Source of the DNA: an uncultured Campylobacter sp.
Lineage (GTDB): Bacteria; Campylobacterota; Campylobacteria; Campylobacterales; Campylobacteraceae
Length of the DNA stretch: 6,896 nucleotides
Assembly: GCF_938017705.1 (NCBI RefSeq)
Contig: NZ_CALIIS010000157.1
Coordinates: 1-6,896 of the forward strand
Direction of reading: 5' to 3'
Below the pieces are notes generated by a model. The model was not told where the DNA came from. It was given only the letters and a program-made list of their open reading frames with translations, and ran no database searches. Positions 1-5,946 of the stretch are shown piece by piece. The stretch's first letter is position 1, and every line of letters starts with the position of its first letter. A program made the position numbers and the translations under genes.

Positions 1-788
1 ATATTTGGTGCCGGCTCTATGCGCCAGTCCGTCATCCTATTTTCTTTTTCCAATACCAACTCTATATCGGCTATCTCATCTTCATTGATTTCTTTACGAG
101 CTACGCATTTGTCTTTGTAAATTTGCTTGAGATCTTTCATATTGTATTTTATGTAGCTTAATATTTTAGACGGTTTTATATCTATCGTCGAGGCATTTCT
201 ATCATCAAGTAACGATTTTATCTCTCTGATTATTTTATCCTCGCTTTCATGATTTGGTTGCAGTTGATTAAAAAATATATTTAATTCTTCATACGTTATC
301 GGGATACTCTTTAAAAAGCCTCTTGTGCTTAACTTGGCTGATAAAAAGCACTCTTGTGCGGTATAGTCATCCAGATAAATTCTAAAATATTTACCGTTTG
401 TGACAGGATTTTCGCTTTTTTCTTTATAATCTATGAAATTTACGTAGCCGTTTATCAAAGATATGAAATTCGCATCGGTCGTATTTGCAGGGAAATTTAG
501 CCAATTGATTGGATCTATCAAAGGAAAACCGCTTATATTCCATTCGACTATTTCTCTTTCTCCGGCATAGTAAGCGTGTATGGCGGGCTTTTCATAGACG
601 TTTATCTTGGCATATTTAAAATCATAATAGGCCATAATTGCTTTAAGTACGACAATATCCCCGAAAAACACCATAAACCAAACAAAAAGCCAAAGCAGTT
701 TGCGTTTGCCTTTAGGGGCGATTAAGGCGACAAAAAAGCTTATGGTAAAAAAAGCGGGTATTATGAAAAGAAATACTATACTGCGCAT
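1..788 (-). CDS. Hypothetical membrane-anchored protein (5' part; 3' end outside window)
   Basis: An open frame starts at the ATG at 788-786 and stays open for 262 codons to the window edge, so the C-terminus is missing. The start is supported by AGGGG at 799-795, six bases upstream. The N-terminus (MRSIVFLFIIPAFF...) gives two hydrophobic segments, about residues 4-24 and 31-50, joined by a short basic loop (PKGKRK, 25-30). By the positive-inside rule the loop is cytoplasmic, which would place the remaining soluble part (from about residue 56) in the periplasm. That part is rich in Tyr, Asn, Ile, Glu and Lys and shows no catalytic motif I recognise. The FGD at 42-44 followed by a VYEKP stretch (64-68) faintly resembles small uncharacterised proteins of Neisseria and related bacteria that carry an FGDEIIG motif, but this is a guess. 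Parts of it are much more AT-rich than the plus-strand genes. Function unknown; that it is a real gene is fairly sure. Confidence 0.75.
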   Translation of the reverse strand, partial: MRSIVFLFIIPAFFTISFFVALIAPKGKRKLLWLFVWFMVFFGDIVVLKAIMAYYDFKYAKINVYEKPAIHAYYAGEREIVEWNISGFPLIDPINWLNFPANTTDANFISLINGYVNFIDYKEKSENPVTNGKYFRIYLDDYTAQECFLSAKLSTRGFLKSIPITYEELNIFFNQLQPNHESEDKIIREIKSLLDDRNASTIDIKPSKILSYIKYNMKDLKQIYKDKCVARKEINEDEIADIELVLEKENRMTDWRIEPAPN

Positions 789-794
789 ATCTAA

Positions 795-799
795 CCCCT
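795..799 (-). promoter_or_regulatory. Ribosome binding site of the minus-strand gene
   Basis: On the minus strand AGGGG lies six bases (TTAGAT) before the ATG at 788. It fixes the start of the hypothetical membrane protein; an upstream minus-strand ATG at 813-811 reaches a TAG within this same region and is not used. Confidence 0.65.
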
Positions 800-846
800 A
801 TAAAAATACATATGCAAATTTGTAAAGCCCAAAGAACTTTTTTAGT

Positions 847-863
847 AGCAATATTTTATTGCT
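847..863. repeat. 17-bp perfect inverted repeat, possible operator
   Basis: The sequence is AGCAATA-TTT-TATTGCT: 7-bp perfect arms and a 3-base centre. It overlaps the best candidate -10 (TAAAAT, minus strand, 858-853) for the leftward gene, a position suited to a repressor operator. A short RNA hairpin is an alternative reading. No regulator family is implied by the sequence alone. Confidence 0.4.
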
Positions 864-882
864 CTATATCTTAGCTCGTCAT
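853..882 (-). promoter_or_regulatory. Candidate promoter for the minus-strand gene
   Basis: On the minus strand ATGACG (882-877, four of six matches to TTGACA) and TAAAAT (858-853) are separated by 18 bases. Initiation near 846 would give a leader of about 57 nt before the ATG at 788. The region is AT-rich, so chance matches are likely; this is the best of several weak candidates. Confidence 0.3.
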
Positions 883-883
883 T

Positions 884-925
884 AAATTTCATATAAATTC
901 ATCTGCTTGAATTTATATGAAATTT
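884..925. repeat. Perfect 18-bp inverted repeat with 6-base loop
   Basis: The left arm AAATTTCATATAAATTCA (884-901) is the exact reverse complement of 908-925; the loop is TCTGCT (902-907). The arms contain only two G:C pairs each. The hairpin lies between two divergent genes, so it is not at the end of any gene I can see. A plus-strand transcript would have TTTTAAAA beside the stem, which gives a poor terminator tail. It could be a binding site for an AT-preferring protein, a terminator of an unseen short transcript, or a remnant of a mobile element end. Confidence 0.7.
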
Positions 926-1145
926 TAAAAACTAGCTTGAGTATCTTAAAGTTATTTTCGGTTTTTAAGTCTTTTTGGCTCTTCAAACTTCTGTTTTAAT
1001 CAAGCTCTTTATAAACGGAATTTCGATGCATTCTATACGAAAGGGGATTAAAATTTTATAAAACAGCGCTTGAAATTTTGGTTTTGCTGCCGCGACAAAG
1101 GGGTGGGTTGATCTGCTTTTTTGGCATAAAAAAAGCGCTTAAAAG

Positions 1146-1160
1146 CCTCGTGAGCCGAGG
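1146..1160. other. Small GC-rich hairpin; possible weak minus-strand terminator
   Basis: CCTCG (1146-1150) pairs with CGAGG (1156-1160) around a 5-base loop. Read on the minus strand the stem is followed by CTTTTAAGCGC and then a run of seven T (1134-1128), resembling a weak intrinsic terminator for transcripts running leftward out of the HDOD-like gene. The 5-bp stem and the gap before the T-run make this uncertain. Confidence 0.25.
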
Positions 1161-1191
1161 TGGAATTTGGACGCAACGGCGGTGTTTTGCT

Positions 1192-1220
1192 TTGCAATTT
1201 GAGTTAAAATTTGATATGAT
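1192..1220 (+). promoter_or_regulatory. Sigma70-type promoter of the plus-strand block
   Basis: TTGCAA (1192-1197) and TATGAT (1215-1220) are separated by exactly 17 bases; each box matches the vegetative consensus at four or five of six positions. Initiation would fall near 1226-1228, about 25 nt upstream of the ATG at 1253. This also argues against translation from the in-frame ATG at 1220, which would lie inside or upstream of the -10. It is the only good promoter before the tightly packed HDOD-rnr-holA genes. Confidence 0.55.
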
Positions 1221-1252
1221 TGTGCGAAATTTATATTGAACGGCTTTTTAAA

Positions 1253-2515
1253 ATGAATAAATTTATAACCCAAAAAATAGGCGCGCTTGCGGGCTTTAGC
1301 GATGAAATTTTAAAAATTTTAGCATCGTTTGGCGCGGATGTTTCGGATGTCAGGCTCGCTCTGCAAATTTCAAAAAACGCTCCCCTCGTGGATAAAATTT
1401 TAGATTTAGCCTTTTGTGGTTTGTCTAAATTTAGCGCCGAAGAGCTCGCGAGGCAAAATTTCGGTGCCGCGGATGAGCGGTGCGATCTCCAAAGTACGGA
1501 GCCCATAGGATGCGGCTTGCAAGACGCCGCAGACGAGTGGCGGCAAAACGAGTGCACCTCGAGCGAGAAAAAAGGCGCAGACTTAACAGGGCAGGGCGAT
1601 AGTCTCAAATTTAATCATCCAAATGACGCAAACGGCGCGAATTGCAGCGACGAGAATTTTAAATTTAACCCATCTCAATCAGCAAGCGATACGCAGTGGC
1701 AAAATCAGCACGTCGCCGCGAGGGTTAATTGCACGCTAGGTTCGAGCATTTCCGCGCAAGCTGAACGAGCACATGGACTAGAGCCGATACAAGAGCGGGG
1801 GCAAGCGCAGCAACAAAAACAGGGGCAAGAATGGGGAAAGGCGCAAGATCAGGGGCGAGAGCAGCCGGCGAAGCAGGAGCAGGGCGACACAGCGCTAAAG
1901 ACGCTAAATTTGCAGCGAGCGTTTGAGCTTTACGGGCGCGAGCAGATGCGGGCGTTTTTTCTATTCGCCGTATTCGACGCGATGCTAAAGCCGAGCCTGC
2001 AGGCGTATCGCATCGATCGCGAAAAGCTCACGCAGGTCTCGCTGCTGCGAAATCTGCTTATGTTTTCGTGGATCAAATCCTACCCGCAGATCGAGCAAAA
2101 CATACTCTCAAGCGTGATTTTAGTGGAGTTCGGGCGGGTTTTTATCGACGAGCAGGTGTGTGCGGCGGGCAAGGCGGAGGAATTTTACCACGCCATCAAA
2201 GGCTCGATCTTTCCGCAGGATTTTACCGATGTAGAGATGGAATTTAGCGGCACGAACCGCGAAAGCGTCTCGCACGCGCTATTTGCGCATTTCGGGTTAG
2301 AGCAGATCGCACAGGACGCGCTGTATTCAAACGCCCCGGATGACGCGCCTTTTGAGAACAAATCCCGCTACGCGATGCTAAAGATCGCCAAAACCGCGGT
2401 CAATATCTACCACCACTTCGACGAGCTTAGCATCGACAACGCTTTAAATTTACTAGTCGAGTTCGGCTTCGAGCAAGAGGCGTTTTTAGAGGCTAAAGGC
2501 GAAATTTCGATATGA
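1253..2515 (+). CDS. HDOD-like domain protein with large low-complexity insert
   Basis: A 420-residue protein starting MNKFITQKIG. The in-frame ATG at 1220 is rejected because the promoter overlaps it; no strong Shine-Dalgarno precedes 1253. Residues 1-60 resemble the first half of an HDOD domain: ISKNAPLVDKILDLAFCG (39-56) fits the usual pattern of 'I..DPALaakLLrlAnS'. Residues about 217-300 resemble the second half: LNLQRAFELYGREQMRAFFLF (from 218) fits 'si.qAi..LG...lr.l.l', followed by helices with VSLLRNLLM (262-270). Between them, residues about 62-213 form a hydrophilic stretch rich in Gln, Glu, Gly, Ala, Asn and Ser, probably disordered. HDOD proteins are degenerate HD-phosphohydrolase relatives, often linked to signalling or motility; enzymatic activity is not expected. 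The gene overlaps rnr by 4 bp (ATGA), implying translational coupling. The family call is by eye. Confidence 0.65.
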   Translation: MNKFITQKIGALAGFSDEILKILASFGADVSDVRLALQISKNAPLVDKILDLAFCGLSKFSAEELARQNFGAADERCDLQSTEPIGCGLQDAADEWRQNECTSSEKKGADLTGQGDSLKFNHPNDANGANCSDENFKFNPSQSASDTQWQNQHVAARVNCTLGSSISAQAERAHGLEPIQERGQAQQQKQGQEWGKAQDQGREQPAKQEQGDTALKTLNLQRAFELYGREQMRAFFLFAVFDAMLKPSLQAYRIDREKLTQVSLLRNLLMFSWIKSYPQIEQNILSSVILVEFGRVFIDEQVCAAGKAEEFYHAIKGSIFPQDFTDVEMEFSGTNRESVSHALFAHFGLEQIAQDALYSNAPDDAPFENKSRYAMLKIAKTAVNIYHHFDELSIDNALNLLVEFGFEQEAFLEAKGEISI

Positions 2516-4434
2516 GAGAGTTCCTGCGCGCCTTTAACTCGGGCGTATTTGAAAAGGATCTTAGCGGCGAGCAAAAAGAGCTCGTGCGCAACCTCCTAAA
2601 TATCGGTGCCATCAGCGTACACAAGGGCAAGCTCTATCTAAATGACGGCTATGTTTTTGGCAGGCTCGACATCGCGCGCGACGGCACGGGCTATCTGCAA
2701 AGCTTCGACGACCGCTTCAAGGCAGATCTCATCATCGAAAACAGATATTTAAGCGGCGTGCATCTGGGCGATCTGATCCTAGCAAAAATTTTAAGCTCAA
2801 GAAAGTCCCGCCTGCACGCAAAGGTGTTGATGTGCGTCAAGCCCACGTTTTTAACGAGCGTGGTTTATACCAAAAGCTTCGGGCGCGAAATTTTAGGCGT
2901 GAACGTCAAAACCGGCCTCGCAAATCCGCTCAAAGCCACGCAAAAATCGCTAAAGCAACTGCCGCCGAATACCCTTTTAAAGATCGATAATTTAACGAAC
3001 GAAATTACCGAGGTGATCGGAAACTTAGCTGATCCCTTCGTCGATGAGAAAATTTCTTTAGCGATCTACGATAAAAACGACGAATTTAACGAAGCGTGCA
3101 AGCAGCAAGCCGCGAGCTTCGGCAGCGAAGTGGACGAGGCGCTGTATCCGCAGCGTGTAGATTTGCAGCATCTGCCCTTTTGCACCATCGATCCCATCGA
3201 CGCCAAGGACTTCGACGACGCGATCTATTTTGACGTAAAAGAGCGCACGCTTTACGTCGCGATCGCCGATGTGAGCGAATATGTAAGCGAATACTCGCCG
3301 ATCGATAAGGAGGCGAAATTTCGCGGCTTTTCGATCTATTTCCCGCACAGATCCGTACCGATGCTACCGCGCGAGCTTAGCGAAAACATCTGCTCGTTGA
3401 TGCCGCATCTGCCGAGGCTAGCCTTTGTTTTTAAGATCGCTTTGGATGAAAATTTAAACCCGCAAAAAGAGGAGCTTTTCGAAGCGATCATAAGATCAAA
3501 GCGCCGCTACAATTACGACGAGGTCGATGAAATTTTACGTACCGAAAAAGCAGCCGAGCCTGAAATTTTAAGCTGGCTCTTGCCGCTTAATGAAATTTGC
3601 GAGCGACTGCGCCGTGCAAGGCTAAAGCGCGGATTTGATTTCCGCACCAAGGAGCTTCGTATCACGCTTGATGGGCACGGCCTAATAAGCTCCACTCGCT
3701 TTGAGACCGACACTCCGTCGCACAAACTCATCGAGGATTGTATGCTGCTAGCCAACAAAGCCGCTGCGGCGCGTATCGAGCGGGGCATTTTTAGAAATCA
3801 CGGCTCGGCGGAGCTTAAAAAAATTTACGCGCTGCTTGACGATCTGGCGCTGTTTGGCATCGACGCGCCGTATCAGAGCAACCTTGCTAAGATGATCGGC
3901 GAAATCCAAGCGCAAGCCGATGCCATGGGGATCCGCGAGGAGGTCGATAAGCTCATCATCAAGGCTCAAAAACGCGCTGAGTACGCGTCCGAATCGCGCG
4001 GGCATTTCGGGCTCGGATTTGATAACTACACGCACTTCACAAGCCCGATCAGGCGCTATTCCGATCTCATTTTGCACCGCTTGCTAAAGGCGCAGATGAG
4101 GGGGGATGAGAAATTTTATAATTACCTGCTTTTAAACATCGATGCGACGTGCGCGCGGCTAAATGAGCTGGAGCGCGAGGCGGACAAGGTCGCGTTTGAT
4201 TTTATGGACCGAAAATTTGCGCGCTGGGCCGCGGAACGCTTGGGTAAAAAATTCCGCTGCTATATCGATGAAAACGGAAATTCCGTCACTGCAAAGCTCG
4301 ACGACAAGCTAAAGGGGGCTAAAATTTTAGTTTCAAATTTCGCCGGCGACATTTTAACGCCCGTGCTAGTCGAGCTTACGGACGCAAATATCGCTAGCGG
4401 AGTGATCTTAGGCAGGGTGGTAAAGAAGATTTGA
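2512..4434 (+). CDS. rnr: Ribonuclease R (RNase II/RNB family 3'-5' exoribonuclease), short form
   Basis: A 640-residue processive 3'-5' exoribonuclease that releases nucleoside monophosphates and degrades structured RNA in the cytoplasm. Order: N-terminal helical segment (about 1-40), cold-shock-like OB region (about 45-160, GYVFGRLDIARDGTGYLQSF at 46-65), RNB catalytic domain (about 205-530), short C-terminal OB/S1-like remnant (about 575-640). The catalytic motif TIDPIDAKDFDDAIYF carries Asp227, Asp233, Asp235 and Asp236, the spacing of the four metal-binding aspartates of RNase II/R. The family signature YTHFTSPIRRYSDLILHR is at 506-523. It is much shorter than E. coli RNase R (about 800 residues) and lacks a clear S1 domain and basic tail; I recall that epsilon-proteobacterial homologues are about 640 residues, so this is probably not truncation. 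The start overlaps the upstream stop (ATGA), and the stop overlaps holA (TGATG). Confidence 0.95.
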   Translation: MREFLRAFNSGVFEKDLSGEQKELVRNLLNIGAISVHKGKLYLNDGYVFGRLDIARDGTGYLQSFDDRFKADLIIENRYLSGVHLGDLILAKILSSRKSRLHAKVLMCVKPTFLTSVVYTKSFGREILGVNVKTGLANPLKATQKSLKQLPPNTLLKIDNLTNEITEVIGNLADPFVDEKISLAIYDKNDEFNEACKQQAASFGSEVDEALYPQRVDLQHLPFCTIDPIDAKDFDDAIYFDVKERTLYVAIADVSEYVSEYSPIDKEAKFRGFSIYFPHRSVPMLPRELSENICSLMPHLPRLAFVFKIALDENLNPQKEELFEAIIRSKRRYNYDEVDEILRTEKAAEPEILSWLLPLNEICERLRRARLKRGFDFRTKELRITLDGHGLISSTRFETDTPSHKLIEDCMLLANKAAAARIERGIFRNHGSAELKKIYALLDDLALFGIDAPYQSNLAKMIGEIQAQADAMGIREEVDKLIIKAQKRAEYASESRGHFGLGFDNYTHFTSPIRRYSDLILHRLLKAQMRGDEKFYNYLLLNIDATCARLNELEREADKVAFDFMDRKFARWAAERLGKKFRCYIDENGNSVTAKLDDKLKGAKILVSNFAGDILTPVLVELTDANIASGVILGRVVKKI

Positions 4435-5438
4435 TGTATAGAAAAGAATTTGACGGGCTTATCGCAAGCGGAAGGGTGCTGAATTTCGTGCTTTTACGCG
4501 GCGGAGACGATTTTTCAAACGAGCTTTACGCGCAGCGATTGAAGCAAATTTACGCAGCCGATAATTTTTTGAGTTTGTATTTTTTAGAGTATGATTTTGA
4601 GCAGGCGCGAAGCTTCTTGGAGCCCTCGCTTTTTGGCGGCAGCAACACGCTTCACATCAAAACCGCCTCGCTCATCAAGAAAGAGGAGCTGCGAAGGCTC
4701 ATCGCGCTGTGCAAGGCGGACGCGAATAACCATCTAATCTACGAGCTAAATGATAGCGAAATTTCGGTGAGCGCGGATTTTATCAAGGAATTTGAACGAA
4801 ACGAAGTGAGGTTTTTCAAACCCTCGGGCGTAAACGAAGCCATAGCGCTGCTTGCGCAAAAATGCGAGATGTGCGGGCTTTTTGCAAACACCGCCGCGCT
4901 TAGTAGGATTTACGCCATCCACAACGAAAGCCTGAGCCTAAGCGCGAGCGAGATAGAGAAATTTGCAAGTCTGGGGCTTGAGCTTAACCTGCAAAATGTA
5001 AATTTGATGGTTTATGGCCTTAGCGAAGTAAGCTACGACGAGCTTTTTGATAAAATTTTCGGCCTTTGCGACTTTCGCGTAGATTTTTACAAAATGGCTC
5101 TGGGCGGCGGATACAACGAGATGGAGCTGATAAATTATTTCTACCGCCTGATTTATAGAATTTTTCGCCTGCATACTTACGTGAAAATAAACGGCAGATT
5201 TGATTTTAAGGCGGTTTTAGGCTATCAGCCGCCCCCTTCCGTGGCCGCACAGATGCAGCGCTACGCCACTAGCTTTTCTACGCAGACGTTTTATAAAATT
5301 TTCGCTCACTTAAACGATTTGGAATTTGAACTCAAAAGCGAAAAGAACGTAGCGAAGGACGAGCTTTTACTCGCTTCGTTTTTAAAGCTACAGCGCATGC
5401 TGCTAAGTTCGCTCGGACAAAAAGCAAATATTAAGTGA
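4434..5438 (+). CDS. holA: DNA polymerase III subunit delta
   Basis: A 334-residue clamp-loader subunit that opens the beta sliding clamp. The start is the ATG at 4434, sharing one base with the rnr stop (TGATG); a TTG one codon earlier is less likely. The sequence is divergent, as usual for Campylobacterota delta. The N-terminal domain I (about 1-130) has NFVLLRGGDDFSNE (17-30), matching the 'llyGee.fl..e' start of delta, and EPSLFGGSNTLHIKT (63-77), matching the 'slFg..rlv.v' element that follows the clamp-binding region. A helical lid domain follows (about 133-200). The C-terminal collar domain (about 203-325) has the RIFRLH...GYQPPP region (242-268) and a helical end, FYKIFAHLNDLEFELKSE (286-303). 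No functional Walker motif is visible, as expected for delta. The position between rnr and rpsF and the coupling to rnr suggest co-transcription. Alternative calls are unlikely. Confidence 0.85.
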   Translation: MYRKEFDGLIASGRVLNFVLLRGGDDFSNELYAQRLKQIYAADNFLSLYFLEYDFEQARSFLEPSLFGGSNTLHIKTASLIKKEELRRLIALCKADANNHLIYELNDSEISVSADFIKEFERNEVRFFKPSGVNEAIALLAQKCEMCGLFANTAALSRIYAIHNESLSLSASEIEKFASLGLELNLQNVNLMVYGLSEVSYDELFDKIFGLCDFRVDFYKMALGGGYNEMELINYFYRLIYRIFRLHTYVKINGRFDFKAVLGYQPPPSVAAQMQRYATSFSTQTFYKIFAHLNDLEFELKSEKNVAKDELLLASFLKLQRMLLSSLGQKANIK

Positions 5439-5475
5439 AATTTTAGTAATATCCCTTTGCATTTTTTGCAAAATC

Positions 5476-5500
5476 CTTGCCCGCAGACGCTGTTTGCGAG
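5476..5500 (+). promoter_or_regulatory. Candidate S6:S18 autoregulatory leader element
   Basis: The segment can fold as an outer stem (5476-5479 with 5497-5500, including one G:U pair), a bulge CCCG (5480-5483) and an inner hairpin (5484-5488 with 5492-5496, including one G:U pair). In many bacteria the S6:S18 complex represses its own operon by binding an rpsF leader hairpin with a bulged CCG, and the position here, 12 bases before AAGGAG, fits. Against it, the CG of the CCG can pair with 5497-5498 to form an unbroken seven-pair hairpin (5482-5488 with 5492-5498) that may be more stable. This is an inference from a hand fold. Confidence 0.35.
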
Positions 5501-5511
5501 CTAAAATCCAT

Positions 5512-5517
5512 AAGGAG
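5512..5517 (+). promoter_or_regulatory. Strong ribosome binding site of rpsF
   Basis: AAGGAG lies five bases before the ATG at 5523. It is the strongest Shine-Dalgarno sequence in the window, consistent with high expression of a ribosomal protein. Its closeness to the candidate leader hairpin would let a bound complex block initiation. Confidence 0.8.
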
Positions 5518-5522
5518 AATTT

Positions 5523-5936
5523 ATGAGAAACTACGAGGTTTTATTCATCGTTAAGCCCACGCTTACCGACGATGAAGTTAAAACAAAAGTCGATTTCGTC
5601 AAAGAAATCATAACCAAAAATGGCGGAGAGATCGCTTCCGTAATCGAAATGGGCGCTAGAAAGCTAGCCTATAAGATCGATAAATATGAGCGCGGAGTTT
5701 ATTTTGTAATCTATTTTAAAGCCGAGCCGAGCTTAATCTCCGAACTTGTTAGAAATCTGCGCATCACCGAAGATATCATTAGATTTTTGACCGTCAAATA
5801 TGAGACTAAGCGCGAAATTTCCGCTTGGGACAAGCTAAGCAAAGGCATCAAACTAAGCCCCGCCAAAAAAGAGCGCGAGCCAAAAGCGCCGGTAGAGCCA
5901 AAAGAGCCTGAAGAAGCAGCCAAAGAGGGCGAATAA
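5523..5936 (+). CDS. rpsF: 30S ribosomal protein S6
   Basis: A 137-residue platform protein of the small subunit that binds S18 and helix 22-23 rRNA. The S6 fold covers residues 1-95: MRNYEVLFIVKPTLTDDEV opens the first strand and helix, GARKLAYKIDKYERGVYFVIYF (44-65) is the typical S6 core, and VRNLRITEDIIRFLTVKY (76-93) is the last helix and strand. Residues 96-137 form a charged tail rich in Lys, Glu and Pro (EPKAPVEPKEPEEAAKEGE), longer than in minimal S6 proteins and probably disordered. In E. coli the S6 tail receives extra glutamates from RimK; whether this tail is modified cannot be told. Ten bases separate its stop from ssb, and the ssb ribosome binding site overlaps its stop codon. 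Confidence 0.97.
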   Translation: MRNYEVLFIVKPTLTDDEVKTKVDFVKEIITKNGGEIASVIEMGARKLAYKIDKYERGVYFVIYFKAEPSLISELVRNLRITEDIIRFLTVKYETKREISAWDKLSKGIKLSPAKKEREPKAPVEPKEPEEAAKEGE

Positions 5937-5946
5937 AGGATAAAAT

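Larger units (their letters stand above)
789..1252. other. Divergent intergenic region, 464 bp, no convincing gene
   Basis: This gap separates the minus-strand membrane gene from the plus-strand block. Reading frames here are very short: a 20-codon plus-strand frame from 813 and a 23-codon minus-strand frame from 1127. Neither has a ribosome binding site. The region holds two inverted repeats (847-863 and 884-925), a small GC-rich hairpin (1146-1160) and two copies of an AGCGCTT word (about 1065-1071 and 1134-1140). The promoter of the plus-strand block lies at its right end. I cannot identify anything in 930-1120 beyond AT-rich sequence; it could hold an untranslated leader, a small RNA or decayed sequence. 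Confidence 0.6.
5439..5522 (+). promoter_or_regulatory. holA-rpsF gap: leader of the rpsF-ssb-rpsR trio
   Basis: This 84-bp gap is the only real break in the six-gene block. No convincing terminator follows holA: TTTGC (5456-5460) can pair with GCAAA (5468-5472), but only five pairs form and no T-run follows. Possible -10 elements are TAATAT (5447-5452) and CAAAAT (5469-5474), both without a good -35. A foldable segment with a CCG lies at 5476-5500, just before the ribosome binding site. The trio may be transcribed from upstream, from a weak internal promoter here, or both. Confidence 0.45.

Noticed and set aside
1117..1140. Sigma54-like element TTGGCAT with GG-N10-GC spacing
   Set aside because: The spacing fits but the -12 half is AAGC instead of TTGC, it sits about 115 bp from the start codon, and similar GG-N10-GC spacing occurs by chance nearby (1080-1093).
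1220..1252. Upstream in-frame ATG extending the HDOD-like protein by 11 residues
   Set aside because: It falls at the -10 box of the best promoter, so it would not be in the transcript, and the added residues (MCEIYIERLFK) add nothing family-like. ATG 1253 is preferred.
1795..1890. Degenerate repeats in the HDOD-like gene as a CRISPR-like or tandem array
   Set aside because: Units are short, imperfect and in frame within an uninterrupted coding sequence; there are no spacers of regular length.
4100..4105. G6 run in rnr as a phase-variable tract
   Set aside because: Campylobacter phase-variable G-tracts are usually eight or more bases; the frame is intact and rnr is a housekeeping gene.
4431..4433. 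TTG as the holA start
   Set aside because: The ATG immediately after it shares a base with the rnr stop (TGATG), a standard coupling arrangement, and is the stronger initiation codon.
5502..5507. TAAAAT as -10 of an rpsF promoter
   Set aside because: Transcription would start inside the Shine-Dalgarno sequence at 5512-5517, leaving no usable leader.
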